Assembly: GCA_028571685.1 (NCBI GenBank)
Contig: CM053142.1
Span: 65,435,296-65,499,295 of the forward strand
Length of the DNA stretch: 64,000 nucleotides
Reading direction: 5' to 3'
Source of the DNA: Heterohyrax brucei
Taxonomy: Eukaryota; Chordata; Mammalia; Hyracoidea; Procaviidae
Shown: positions 10,440 through 20,739 of the stretch, piece by piece
Position numbering within the stretch: the stretch's first letter is position 1
Layout of the letters: each line of letters begins with the position of its first letter
The notes under the pieces: model-generated
Told to the model about the DNA's origin: nothing
The model's input: only the letters and a program-made list of their open reading frames with translations
Database searches by the model: none
Translations under genes and position numbers: made by a program

Positions 10440-13400
10440 GTTTCCTAAAATCATCATTGTTTTTTTACCATTGCATAGTATTCCATTCCATTTAGCCTAG
10501 TTTGTTTATCCATTTATTCGGGTGCCTAGGTTGAGTCCATCTTTTTGCTATTCTAGACTGTGCTGCAATAAACATTTGTGTGTGTGTATCTGTTCCTGTG
10601 ACAGCCTTTGTATCTGTAGGATAAATTTCAAGCGGTGGGATTGCTAGATCATATGGTATATCTATTTCCAGCTTTTTAAAAGGCGCAAGATTGCTGTCCA
10701 AAGAGGTTGTACAATTTTGCAATTCCACCAGCTGTGTAGGAGAGTTCCAATCTCTCCACAGCCTCTGTAGCAATTTTTTTTTTTTTTGGTTTATGGCCAA
10801 CTTTGGCTCTGGTTTCTCCTTGTAGCTTTGATTTGGATTTCTCTGATAGCTCACGATTACGAGCATTTCCTCCTGTGTCTTTTGGCTGCCTGAACATCCT
10901 GTTTGGTGAAGTGTCTGTTCATCCCCTTTGCCCATTGCTTAATTGGGTTATTTATCTTTTTCTTGTTGATATTTTGTAGTACCTTGTTGATTATGGAGAT
11001 TAGACATCAGTCTGACACTTAGTTGCCAAATATTTTTTCCCATCCTGTAGGTCATCTTTTAACTCTTTTGACAAAGTTTATGGATGAGCAAAAATGTTTG
11101 ATTCCCAGTAGTTCCCATTTATATATTTTTCTCTTCTGTTGATCGTGGTTTGTCAGATTTTGAAATCTGTCTAAGCTATGTATTAGAACTTCCATCATTG
11201 ACTCTATTTTTTCTTGCATGGTCTTTATCGTTTTAGGTTTGAGATTTAGGTCTTTAGTTCATTTTCAGTTAGTTTTTGTGTAAGGTGTGAGACATGGGTC
11301 TTGTTTCATTTTTTTTTTTTTTTTGCAGGTGGATATCCAATCTCACCAACACCATTTGTTAAAGAGGCTGTTTTCACCCCAGTTTACAATCTTAGGGTCC
11401 TTGTCGAATATCAACTGTTCATAAGAGGATGGCAGCATCTTTGGGGTCTCACTTTGTTCCATTAGTCTATATGTCTCTTTTTGTACCAGTACCACGCTGT
11501 TTTGACAATTGTGGCAGTATAATTGGTTCTAAGTTTGGGTAGTGTGAGGCTTCCCACTGTGTTCCACTTATTCAGTAGTGCTTTGCTTATGTGGGTTTCT
11601 TCCTTTTCCAAACAAAGTTTGTGATTTCTTTCTCCATTTCATTAAAAAAAAAGACATTGGAATTTTTATTGGGATTGCATTGTATATGTAGATTGCTTTA
11701 GGTAAAGTAGATATTTTCACAATGTTAAATCTTCCTATCCATGAGCAGGGTAGGTTTCTCCATTTATGTAAGTCTCTTTTAGTTTCTTGCAGTAAGATCT
11801 TATAGTTCTCTCTGTATAGGTCTCCTATTTCTCTAGTTAAATTTATTCCTAGGTATATTATCTTCTTGGGGGCTATAGTAAATTGCATTTATTTCATAGT
11901 TTCTTCTTTCATGGTCTCTTTGTTTGTATATAGGAATTCTTCTGATTCACTTATGTTTATCTTATATCCTGATACTTTGCTGAACTTCTTTATTAGTTCC
12001 AGTATTTTACTTATGGATTTTTTAGATTCTCTGCATATGCAGTCATATCACCTGCAAATAGGAAGATTTTTACTTCTTCTTTTCTGATGCAGATGCCTTT
12101 TATTTCTTTGTCTTGTGTAACTGCTCTGGCTAGAACCTCTAATACAATGTTGACTAGAAGTGGTGACAGTGGGCATCCTTGTCTGGTTCCCATTCTCAAG
12201 GGGTATTCTTGCAGTCTCTTACCATTCAGGATGATGCTGGTGGTTGGCTTTGTGTAGACGCCCCTTATTGTTTTGAGGACTTTCCCCTCTATTCCTATTT
12301 TGTTGAGAGATTTTAGCATGCATGGGTGTTGGACTTGGTCAAATGGCTTTTCTGTTGGCCTTTCAATTGACAAAATTAGGTGATTGTTATCTTTCGTGCT
12401 ATTTATGTGGTTGATTGCGTTAACAATTTTTTGATGTTGAACCAGACTTCCATCCCTGGACTGAATACAACTTGGTCATGGTGAACTATTTTTTTGATAT
12501 ACTGTCGAATTCTATTTGCTAGGATTTTGCTGAAGATTTTTGCATCTAGGTTCATGAGTGAGATTGGTCTGTAATTTTATTTTTTTGTGGGGCCTCTCCC
12601 TGGTTTTGGTATCAGGGTTATGAATTTGGGAGTATTCTATCCCTTTCTATGCTGTGAAACAGCCTCACTAGTATTGGAGTTAACTCTTCTCTAAAAGTTT
12701 GGTAGAATTCTCCAGTGAAGCCATCTGGACCAGGCCTTTTTTTGGTTTATAGCTTTTTTAATTACTTTTTCAATCTCTTCCTTTGTGATGGGTTTATTAA
12801 GTTGTTCTACTTCTCCTTGTGATAATTTTGGTAAGTGATATGAATCTAGAAATTTGTCCATTTCCTCTAGGTTTTTGAATGTATTAGAGTACAGTCTTTC
12901 ATAGTATTCTGTTAGGATACTTTGGTTTCAGCTGGGTCTGTTGTGACATCTCCCATCTCATCTCTTATTCAGCCTACTTGTTTCCTCTCCTGTTTTTTTT
13001 TTTTTTGTTTAGCCAATGGCTTATCACTTTTGTTGATCTTTTCAAAGAACCAGCTTTTAGTCTTGTTAATGTTTTTCAATTGTTCTTCTATTCTCTAATT
13101 CATTTAGTTCTGTTAGAATCTTTATTTATCTGTTTTCTTCTAGTGCCTGAGAGGTTCCTCTGCTACTCTCTTTCTACTTTTTCAAACTGTAGGGTTAATT
13201 CTTTAGTTTGGGTCCTTTCTTCATTCTGGATGTGTGCATTTATAGAGATAAACTGACCTCTGAGGAGTGCTTTTGCTGTATCCTATAGGCTCTGGTAGGA
13301 TGTGCTTTCATTCTCATTTGATTCCATAAATTTCTTTATTTCATCCTTGATTTCTTTGATAACCCATGGCTTTTTGAGCAAGGTGTTGTTCAGTTTCCAT

Positions 13401-14480
13401 GAGTTCAAATTTCCACCTGTGATTGTTCTCCTATTGACTTCAACTTTTATGGCTTTATGATCCAAGAAGATGCTTTGTAATAATTCAGTGGTTTGGATTT
13501 TGTTGAGAATTGCTTTATGTCCTAACACATGCTCTATTCTGTAGAATGTGCATTTGAGAAGAAGTTGCACTTATCTGTTGATGTGTGAAAAGTTCTGTAT
13601 ATGTCAATAAGATCTAGTTGGTTAACTGTTGCAATAAGATCTTCTGTACCTTTACTGAGTTTTTTTTTTTTTTTTTGGATGATTTGTCCATTACTGAAAG
13701 TGGAGTGTTGAAATCTCAAACTGTTATTGTGGAGTAATCTGTCTCTTTTTTCAGTGTCGTCAGTGTTTGTTCAGTGTATTTAAATGCTTTGGTACTGGGT
13801 GCATAAATATTTATTATTGTTATGCCCTGCTTATGTATTGAAACTTTCAGCAATAAATAGTGACCATCCTTGTCCACAATGGTGGATCTTACATTATAGT
13901 CTATTTTATCTAAGACTAGTATTGCCACTCCTGCTTCTTTGTATGTTGTTGGCTTGGTATATATTTTCCCATCCTTTGATTTTCAGTTTTTTCAAATCTT
14001 TGAGTCACAGGTGTGTTTCTTGTAAGCAACATATAGACGGGTCATGTATTTTGATCCAGGATGTCACTCATTGCCTCTTTATTGGAGCATTCAGTTCATT
14101 TACATTCAGTGTAATTATTGATAGGTATGTACTTAGTGTTGTCATTTTGATGCATTCATTTTCATGTTGCTAATGTTTTCTATGTTTTTCTTAATCTTCT
14201 GTTCTGGGACATCCTTCTTTATGGGTTAACATCTTTTTCAGAGTTAGCTTTGCGTTTGCTGAGATTCCTGTGTTATGCCTCTTTTTTTGATATGTCACGT
14301 TGTTATTTTGCTTTGCAGCTCCTCCTAAGATCCCTCTTACTATTCTAAGTTTAAATCAGACTTTAACTTCTGCATATCTTTTTTAATTTCCTCTCCATCT
14401 AAAAGAGTTATATTTAGTGCAATCTTTCCCTCTTTTTAGTGTGATGATATCATAATTTTTGTGTTATGATTGCTGGTTCC
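10440..14480 (-). pseudogene. L1 ORF2 remnant (endonuclease, reverse transcriptase)
   Basis: Reads on the minus strand from high to low coordinates. The endonuclease part is visible at 13716-13928 (KDGHYLLLKVSIHKQ, ITIINIYAPS) and 13283-13570. The reverse transcriptase part is at 12011-12373 ([24 protein letters not shown], split here as [10 protein letters not shown] and [10 protein letters not shown]). The C-terminal domain is at 10492-10935 (DLAIPPLEIYPTD, MFIAAQSRIAKRW). The catalytic FADD box reads FAGD: codon GGT at 12050-12052 replaces an aspartate. Stops and frameshifts separate the pieces, so it is inactive. Human ORF2p is about 1275 residues; the span here fits a complete but decayed ORF2. 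Confidence 0.88.
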
Positions 14481-14689
14481 CTTCTTGTAATAATGTAGTT
14501 TTGATTGAGCTTATTGACTTCCCTGAGCGAGTAGGATTCTGGATGCTGTGCTGTACAGTGCCTTCTTAAGTGTACATGTAATGTTTTTGTTTGGCAAGCA
14601 AAGAGCCTCTTTCAGTATTTCTTGTAGTTCTTGCTAGATTTTTACGAAGTCTCTAAGCTTTTGCTTCTCTGAAAATGTCTTGATTTCAC

Positions 14690-15420
14690 TGTCATATTTG
14701 AGAGATAGTCTTGCAGGATACATAATTCTTGGTTGGAAGTGTTTCCCTTTTGGGGTTTGATGTGTCATCCTCTTGTTTTGGTGCCAACATAGTTTCTGTG
14801 GATAAGTCAGAGGAAAGTCTACAGGGTTTCCATCTGAATGCTAGCTTTACTTTGAGCCTCATTACCTTTAACAGTGTCTGTTTATGTTTCATTTCATTAA
14901 CATTCATTTTATGTTTCATTTTATTATAATATGTCTTTCTTTTGGGGTTTAGTTTTTGTGGTGTTCAATACATGTCTTGAACATCTATGTTCCTTTCTTT
15001 CATAATTTCAGGGAATTTTTCTGTCAGCAACTCTACAGCAGTGCTCTGTATTTTCATCTATCCCTCTTTGTTCAGGAATTCCAATTATTCATAGGTTATT
15101 CCTCTTAACAGAGTCCCACATGTTTCTTAATGCTTCTTCGTATTTCTTATTTCTTTTCTCTGATTTCTCCTTGTAAATGCTGGAGTCAGTTGCTCTAGAC
15201 TCAAGGTCACTAAGTCTGACTTCCATCTTCTCAATTCTTCTCTTTTGGCTTTGGATTGAACTGTCTAATTCTGTAATTTTGTTATTGATGTGCTGGATTT
15301 CAGATTGTTGGTGTTCCATCAGTTCATATAGCTTACATAGTTTCTCATTTTGTTCTGGTCCATGTTGTTTAATTTCTAGGAGGGCTCTCTCTATAGTTCT
15401 TTTGTACTGACTGCCAGTAT
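14690..15420 (-). pseudogene. L1 ORF1 remnant (RNA-binding chaperone)
   Basis: The fragment 15089-15319 translates to a charged, heptad-rich coiled coil (NNKITELDSSIQSQKRRIEK...) followed by LRNMWDSVKRNNL, the usual coiled-coil/RRM junction of L1 ORF1p. The C-terminal part at 14692-14919 contains RLSSDLSTETMLAPKQ-like sequence of the C-terminal domain. Frameshifts lie between the pieces. Confidence 0.8.
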
Positions 15421-16561
15421 TTTCGGAAAGTCTTCTTCATCTGGGAAGTTTTTTGATTCTTTATTTTGGGCATTTTCTGGAGTTATGGTGGACTGCTTCT
15501 TTAAATGGTTAACTAAGGCCTGTTGTCTACATGACATCTAGAAGCTGCTTAATTTCTCTAGTATTACCTCAACAGGAGTTGAGACATAGTTCTAAGAGGG
15601 GAGTTGGTCACCAGCTGTTTCTATGTACTCTAGTGACTGGCCCAAGGTGGACTCTCTGTGGTGGCAGTCTCTGCTTCCTGGCTGGCAGAGACAGTATCCT
15701 ACTTGTGGAATTACTCAAAGGCATCAGCCAACCCTACAATGTGGGTCAGTGAAGGATAGGGGAGAAGCTGCTGGACCTCCCAACACTCATACCTCTAGGG
15801 CATATTTATAAGTGGGGAGCTGGCCAACTGCTGATTAAAACAATCAGGCCCTCAGGTATGGCAGGCACTGCCTTCTAGCTGACAAGATTACCTCATGGGC
15901 CATCCCCAGATGCTATGACATGGTGCAAAGTGGGGAGAGTGTAGGGACTCCAAGTTGTCTCCTGCCAGACTCCACCCATGGATCTAGACACAAATTGTCT
16001 CAGATGCCACCTTTTTGCCGAAAAAGCACTCACCAGAGAGGTCACTGCTCCTCCTGAGAATCAGCTGCTGCTAAAGCCCTTGGCTGGGTGTCTCTGCCTC
16101 CCAGCTGCCAAAGATGGTGTCCTGGCTGAGCTGCACTTCCTGCAACAGCAGTCTGTGGTGCAGCCTCGGAAAACAGGGTGGAAGCACAGTGGTGGCCTCA
16201 GTTAGCAGCCAGGCTGTCAATATGTTGCTATCCCACGGACTGTCTCTCTGCTGCGCTATACATTTGAGTGCAGCAGTTTCCTGAATTTGTCAACTTCTGC
16301 CCAGTCCCTGCCTCCCAGATAACAAAGGTGTCAATACCTGCAGTTCTCCCATACAGTGAGTCAGCAGGGGTCAGTGGTTGCTGGCTCCTCTCTGAGAGGG
16401 GTAGTGTAGTCCGATACTGCTGCCTAGTTAAATCTGACAATACTATGCAAGATTCTAGGGCTACCTGGATGTCCACTGCTCTATTCAGTTCTCTTCTAGG
16501 TCTTAGTTCTCAGAGGGAATCTAGGAGATGTGTGTCTAATCTGCCATGTTGGCCCCACCCA

Positions 16562-16822
16562 CTTTTGATTTCTTGACTGCTAGTTCCATGGGTGTTGATC
16601 ATGGAACTAAGTACAATGAAATCCTTGACAGCCTCAATCCTTTCTCCATTCATCATGGTGCTGCTTACTAGTCCAGTTGTGAGGATTTTTGTTTTCTTGA
16701 TGTTGATATGCAATCCACACTGAAGACTATGGTCTTTGATCTTTGTTAGTAAGTGTTTACAATCTTCTTCACTTCCATCAAACAGAGCCCCACTGCCTTT
16801 GAGTTGGGTCAGACTCATAGCA
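16562..16822 (-). mobile_element. RTE/BovB-type LINE, reverse transcriptase end (upstream half)
   Basis: The minus-strand frame 16575-16818 reads KHLLTKIKDHSLQCGLHIN, IKKTKILTTG, MNGERIEAVKDFIVL, SQEIK, the region right after the catalytic box of RTE reverse transcriptases. The last codons (E-I-K) are the same ones that start the other half at 9395, showing both pieces were one element before the L1 landed. Confidence 0.85.
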
Positions 16823-17060
16823 GAAGGAACAGAAATGCAAAGACTGCACTGGAGACAGGAATGAACGTGACATGTAGAAACACAGAGATGCCATTCTGCC
16901 TGGAGCTTGATAAAGAAGGGACAGAAGAGGAAAGGGCCAAATTACCTAGGCCTTGTAAGCAACATAAGAAGTTTGGACTCTATTCTAGTTTGTACAAGAA
17001 TCCATTAGAAGATTTTCAAGCAAGGGAGTGACTTAGTTGGATTTTAGAAATATCAGTTTG
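16823..17060 (+). repeat. ancient L2-like LINE fragment (middle piece)
   Basis: Contains GAAGGAACAGAAATGCAAAG, CCTTGTAAGCAACATAAGAAGTTTGGACT, TTCTATTCTAGT and GATTTTCAAGCAAGGGAGTGACTTAG in pieces. These match the ordered segments of the same ancient repeat that begins at 8030. Confidence 0.6.
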
Positions 17061-17289
17061 GGTGTTGTGCAGGGAGTTGGTTTATAAGGGGCAAGAGAAG
17101 AGGCAGCAGAGCTGTGTTAATATCTCCTCTCACTTTACAAAGTGGAGGAATCATCTGCATCAACAGCCCAAGACTGAGCTGTGAGGCTAAGGTCAGACAG
17201 GCCTCCACCCTTCAACCTGTTTACCAGCTATGATACCACTAGTTCTGCCCACTATACTCTCTACTTTTCTGCTGCGTTCCATAATTCCC

Positions 17290-18005
17290 CTCAGAACTCA
17301 TAAATAATACTCATGATTTATCAGAGAAGTAACAGGGTACAACTCAGGATCAGGAAGGACTCAGGACTTAGTTCATCTGTCTGGATGGCCTTTTCTCAGC
17401 TGTGCCCACAGGCAGGTCTCTCTGGTCCTCAGCCTCTTGGCTCCTTCAACCAAGCCTGTGCCCCTGCAAGTGCTATAAAACTCTTTAGGGCCACCAGTAA
17501 GTGCACAGAGGCACCCTGCTTGTCCAGTAAGCCTTAGCCTTTCTCCCTTTATGGGCTGGAAAGTTTAGCACCCATTTCCCGGTTCTGCTACTGTTAGTCC
17601 ACCATTGTTTCTTACCTTCTTGTCATCTCTGATGTTGCAGCTGTCTGTCTGTCTCCCAGGTCTAGGAAGGTCTTAGGGCATGGATCCCAGGTTCAAACAA
17701 CGGGTACTGCTCCTAGCTCTTCTTACTTGGTTGTCATGAGTTCCCTCCTGTCCACTTCTAGGATGGCTCATTTTAAGTCTAGAAGATACCAAAACTGACC
17801 AGTTCCCTTGGTATGGCTCCACACACCTGATTTTTGCATGGTCCCACTCCCACAAAGGTACCTTGCACCTTATTTATATTATTAGCAATACCCTTGGTGG
17901 GCCACAATCACCATGTGTGTATAGTCCCACTCAATCTTTTGATGGCAGTGATAAGACTATGGCTAGAAAGGCCATATAAAAGCCATTCATTTCACTACAA
18001 AGATA
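17290..18005 (-). mobile_element. LTR-like insertion, same family as 32095-32990
   Basis: Read in reverse it shares with 32095-32990 the segments GGTGGGCCACAAT.ACC (17895-17910), GGATGGCTCATTT.AAG (17760-17777) and ATAAGACTATGG (17951-17962). It splits the L2-like repeat between 17060 and 18010. Left boundary uncertain. Confidence 0.5.
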
Positions 18006-18009
18006 TTAC

Positions 18010-18475
18010 AGTCATCCAAGCAACAGATGACAAAGGGTTAGGCCAGGCTGTAAGAAGGTCACAATAAGTGATAGAGTCAAGATATAATTTGATAATAGAG
18101 TACTGTGGAGATTTATGATGATTTTAATGGTAACTGTTATGGAAGGTGAAGAGTTAAGGATGCCATTTAGCCTATGTTACTGAGTAGATGATACTGTGTT
18201 ATACCAGCATAACAAAACTTGAAGAGGAGCAGTTGCAGTCTTTGCAAGTAAAAATCAAAGGTTTTGTGTTGACACAGTTAAGCTTGAGATGCCAACCCGA
18301 GATCTATGTGGAGATGTTGAGTGAGTTACTGTGTAAATTAATGAACAAAGAGCTCAAGGAAAAGGCTTTGGTGCAAATAAGCTCTATACACTGAATAAGA
18401 TCACCTAGGAGATTGCATGGTGAGGAGAGAAAGCTGAAGGCTGAATCCTAGGACACCCCAACCTGCAGAGTATTT
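18010..18475 (+). repeat. ancient L2-like LINE fragment (3' piece)
   Basis: Ordered segments ATTACAGTCATCCAAGCAAC, AGCTTGAGATGCCAACCCGAGA, TGGAGATGTTGAGTGAG, AAGATCACCTAGGAGA, and GGCTGAATCCTAGGACACCCCAACC continue the ancient repeat of 8030 and 16823. Confidence 0.6.
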
Positions 18476-18867
18476 ACCATAAGAACATGGTTTTCTCACT
18501 GCATATCTATGTGTTTCCCTCCGTCTCCCAACACCTTGCTGTAAAGCAGTGTCATGAGAGTAGTTGTAGGCAATGAGTGGAGGAAGCATTTAAGAGTTGG
18601 CTTGGGACATGCAATCACTCTCATCTCCTGTCTGAACAATCATAAATCCAGAGCTGAAGTCAACATTATCAGAGTGACTGTGTGAAGAAAAGCCCCTTCA
18701 TATAGTGTGAGACATGTAGTGTGACAGCAATAAAATTTAGGTTGAATTTGTTAACGCAGTATAAATTGGCCTGTCCTAATTCAGAATTTCATCATAGAAT
18801 TGTAGGCCAATAAAATGATTTGTCAAGTTGTCAGCATGGTTATTTTTAGCTTCTATGTAAATTAAAG
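18476..18867. other. intergenic, nothing recognised
   Basis: No gene or assignable repeat visible. Confidence 0.45.
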
Positions 18868-18925
18868 GACACTGGTGGTGCAGTGGTGAAGTGCCAGCTG
18901 CTAACGAAAAGATAATGATTTACCT
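18868..18925 (+). repeat. AfroSINE, 5' fragment
   Basis: Only the tRNA-like head is left: GGACACTGGTGGTGCAGTGGTGAAGTGCCAGCTGCTAACGAAAAG. Confidence 0.75.
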
Positions 18926-18974
18926 TCTACTGTATATCTTTCCTCAAGCTTGTACTACTTGTGGTTTCTGTTTC

Positions 18975-19335
18975 AGTATAAATGAACCCTCATAGCCTTA
19001 GCTGAGAGTAGTCCTGGAAAAATAGCACATACACACAATAGGACTCTACAGATGATAAAGAACAGTGATGAATCTGTGAAACATCTCACAACATGGATGA
19101 ATCTGGAGGACATTATGCTGAGTAAAGTAAGTCAATCACAAAAGGACACATACTATACGAGACCACTATTCTGTGAACTCAAGAGAAGGTTTACGTACAG
19201 AAAAAAATATTCTTTGATGGTTATGATGGTGGAGAGGGAGAAGGAAGGGAGATCACTAGTTAGATAGCAAACAAATGTCAGCTTTGGTGAAGGGAAAAAC
19301 AACACAGAGAAAAAAGAAAAATCAAAAGATCCCTC
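18975..19335 (+). repeat. L1 3' end fragment, sense
   Basis: Carries CATCTCACAACATGGATGAATCTGGA, TTATGCTGAGTAAAGTAAGTCA, AAAGGACACATACTAT, and ATTCTTTGATGGTTATGATGGTGG in pieces, typical of the 3' UTR of afrotherian-type L1, ending in an A-rich tail. Confidence 0.7.
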
Positions 19336-19374
19336 AAGTGATCTGCATGCACATTCAAGTTTTGAAAGTAATAC

Positions 19375-19490
19375 TTCAAAATTCTGGTTCTCAAAATCGG
19401 CTGCACACTGAAAACCACCGAGGATTTTTTTTAAAGGTGGCTGGTTTCCTCCCTAAAACTTGGCACTGAGTGGATTCTGAACCATGGGAC
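19375..19490 (+). repeat. possible MER5-like hAT fragment
   Basis: TCTGGTTCTCAAAATCGGCTGCACACTG resembles the left end of MER5-type elements. No matching right end is seen, so this is weak. Confidence 0.3.
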
Positions 19491-19655
19491 TCATATAGGA
19501 CAGAGGAGAACGGCCTTATGGAGCTTCCAAGGCTGTAATCTTCACAGAAAGCGGTCACTACATCTTGCTCCTGCTGCAGAGTGGATGACGGGTTTCAACG
19601 GCCAGCCTTTTGATGAGCAGCCTAGCGCTTAACCACTGTGCCACGTGGGCTCCTT
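19491..19655 (-). repeat. AfroSINE
   Basis: Minus orientation: GGACAGAGGAGAACGG, GCTTCCAAGGCTGTAATC, GGCCAGCCTTTTGATGAGCAGCC, CTTAACCACTGTGCCACGTGGGCTCC. Confidence 0.88.
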
Positions 19656-20340
19656 CTCCCAGAAATTCCGATTTAATTTTTCTGCTACACTTTTTGGTGC
19701 TCATAAGTCTCTTGACAGTTTTAAGATGACGGTAGGTTTGGGAATGTTTGAACTAGTCCTGTGTTACTAAACATCAGATGAGGTAGCCTGAACAAAGTGT
19801 TTAGTTTCTCTCTAGGCCAGATCTCTAACCTAAACAAGTACGGATAACATAAACCACCTTGCCTTCCTCAGCATTATTCTTAGGGCCAAATGTGTTAATA
19901 TATGTGAAATTATTTTTAAGTTTGTTCCTCTAACTTCTCCAAGCCCATGTTTTCATATATAAATGAGGATTCAAAAAAAAAAAAAAATGAATGTATTATT
20001 AAATAGGGTAATGTAGGTAAAATGCATGGAAGGTTATGGTTAAAGTACTGTTATTCCTTTTTACCCATCACATAACTGAGGGATGGCTTAAGTAACCCTC
20101 ATGGTCATGAGAGCCACTGAATGGCTGAGGTGAAGACTGAAACTGGCTTGGTCTGAGCTCTGAGACTTAACCTTTCTGATCCTACAGGCTCACGTTGGGG
20201 ATTAATGGCTAAATCTCATGGTGCTTTATACGTGAGAAATATTCCTCAACCTTGCCAGCTACAATCGACTACTGGCTACATTTCAGGCCGAAAGCAGATT
20301 AACCACAAATCTGAGCTCCGTCTTTCTTATCTACATCGAA
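19656..20340. other. TIGAR 5' flank, no gene
   Basis: Contains a 17-bp poly(A) run near 19971-19987 and otherwise unassigned sequence. The base composition becomes CpG-rich from about 20340. Confidence 0.5.
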
Positions 20341-20352
20341 ACCCCGCGTTCC

Positions 20353-20372
20353 AAGCTTGCTCGGGCAAGAAT
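20353..20372 (+). promoter_or_regulatory. TIGAR: candidate p53 response element
   Basis: Two abutting decamers with zero spacer: AAGCTTGCTC is a perfect RRRCWWGYYY half-site, and GGGCAAGAAT has the CWWG core with two mismatches in the last triplet. It lies 336 bp upstream of the ATG. TIGAR is an established p53 target in human. Whether this is the orthologous site is not known from this sequence alone. Confidence 0.45.
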
Positions 20373-20529
20373 CTTTTCCATTAGGGTCTTCCCAGGGCGG
20401 GCCCCGCCACCAGCCAATCACAACCCGGCGCGCACGGGCGCAAGCGCTGCAGGACTGGGCGGGACCTCTTCTTCTACCAATCTCCGCTCTTCCTCCGACA
20501 TTCTACTGCTCTTATTGGTCCGTGTTTGA

Positions 20530-20537
20530 TGACGTCA
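20530..20537 (+). promoter_or_regulatory. TIGAR: consensus CRE (CREB/ATF site) beside an inverted CCAAT box
   Basis: Perfect palindrome TGACGTCA, 11 bp after an inverted CCAAT box (20514-20518). This ATTGG-CRE arrangement within roughly 180 bp of the ATG is typical of proximal promoters bound by NF-Y and CREB/ATF. Confidence 0.6.
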
Positions 20538-20707
20538 TAGACAGCTTCAGCCTATAGTGGTGATACCGGCCGGCAGGTCGGGGTTGGCGGAAGTCGTGCA
20601 GTCAAAGTGATCCCGCAGTGCAGAGGGATTGCCAGGTACCACGCGCTTGTGGGGAATCGGACTCCGAGCTGTGGCTATTACCTCACCGCCTGGAAAGCCC
20701 TGGGAAG

Positions 20708-20739
20708 ATGACTCGCTTCGCTTTGACTGTCGTCCGACA
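20708..20739 (+). CDS. TIGAR: TIGAR coding exon 1
   Basis: ATG preceded by GGGAAG, encodes [10 protein letters not shown] and the first two bases of catalytic His11, then a consensus donor GTGAGT. Confidence 0.95.

Larger units (their letters stand above)
9396..16561 (-). mobile_element. full-length antisense L1 (7.17 kb) inserted in the RTE
   Basis: The poly(A) tail reads as TTGTTTTCCTTTTTTTT at 9396-9412. A 3' UTR runs to about 10440, ORF2 from about 10440 to 14480, ORF1 from about 14690 to 15420, and a 5' UTR to 16561 whose first bases on the minus strand are GGGTGGGGCCAACATGGC, the usual L1 start. Both ends are flanked by CTTTTGATTTCTT (9383-9395 and 16562-16574), a perfect 13-bp target-site duplication. 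Full length with an intact 5' end is uncommon, but both ORFs are broken, so it is a dead copy. Confidence 0.92.
20340..20707 (+). promoter_or_regulatory. TIGAR: TIGAR CpG-rich promoter and 5' UTR
   Basis: A CpG-rich, TATA-less block directly upstream of the TIGAR start codon. It contains two GC boxes (GGGCGGG at 20395-20401 and 20457-20463), two CCAAT boxes (20414-20418, 20477-20481), an inverted CCAAT (ATTGG 20514-20518), a palindromic CRE TGACGTCA (20530-20537), and a p53-like element further upstream. The transcription start is probably between about 20540 and 20620. No ATG occurs between 20540 and the TIGAR start. CpG richness continues to about 20960, into intron 1. Element function is inferred from sequence only. 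Confidence 0.75.

Noticed and set aside
9798-14173. Several plus-strand open frames of 60-130 codons
   Set aside because: They are antisense readings of the full-length L1.
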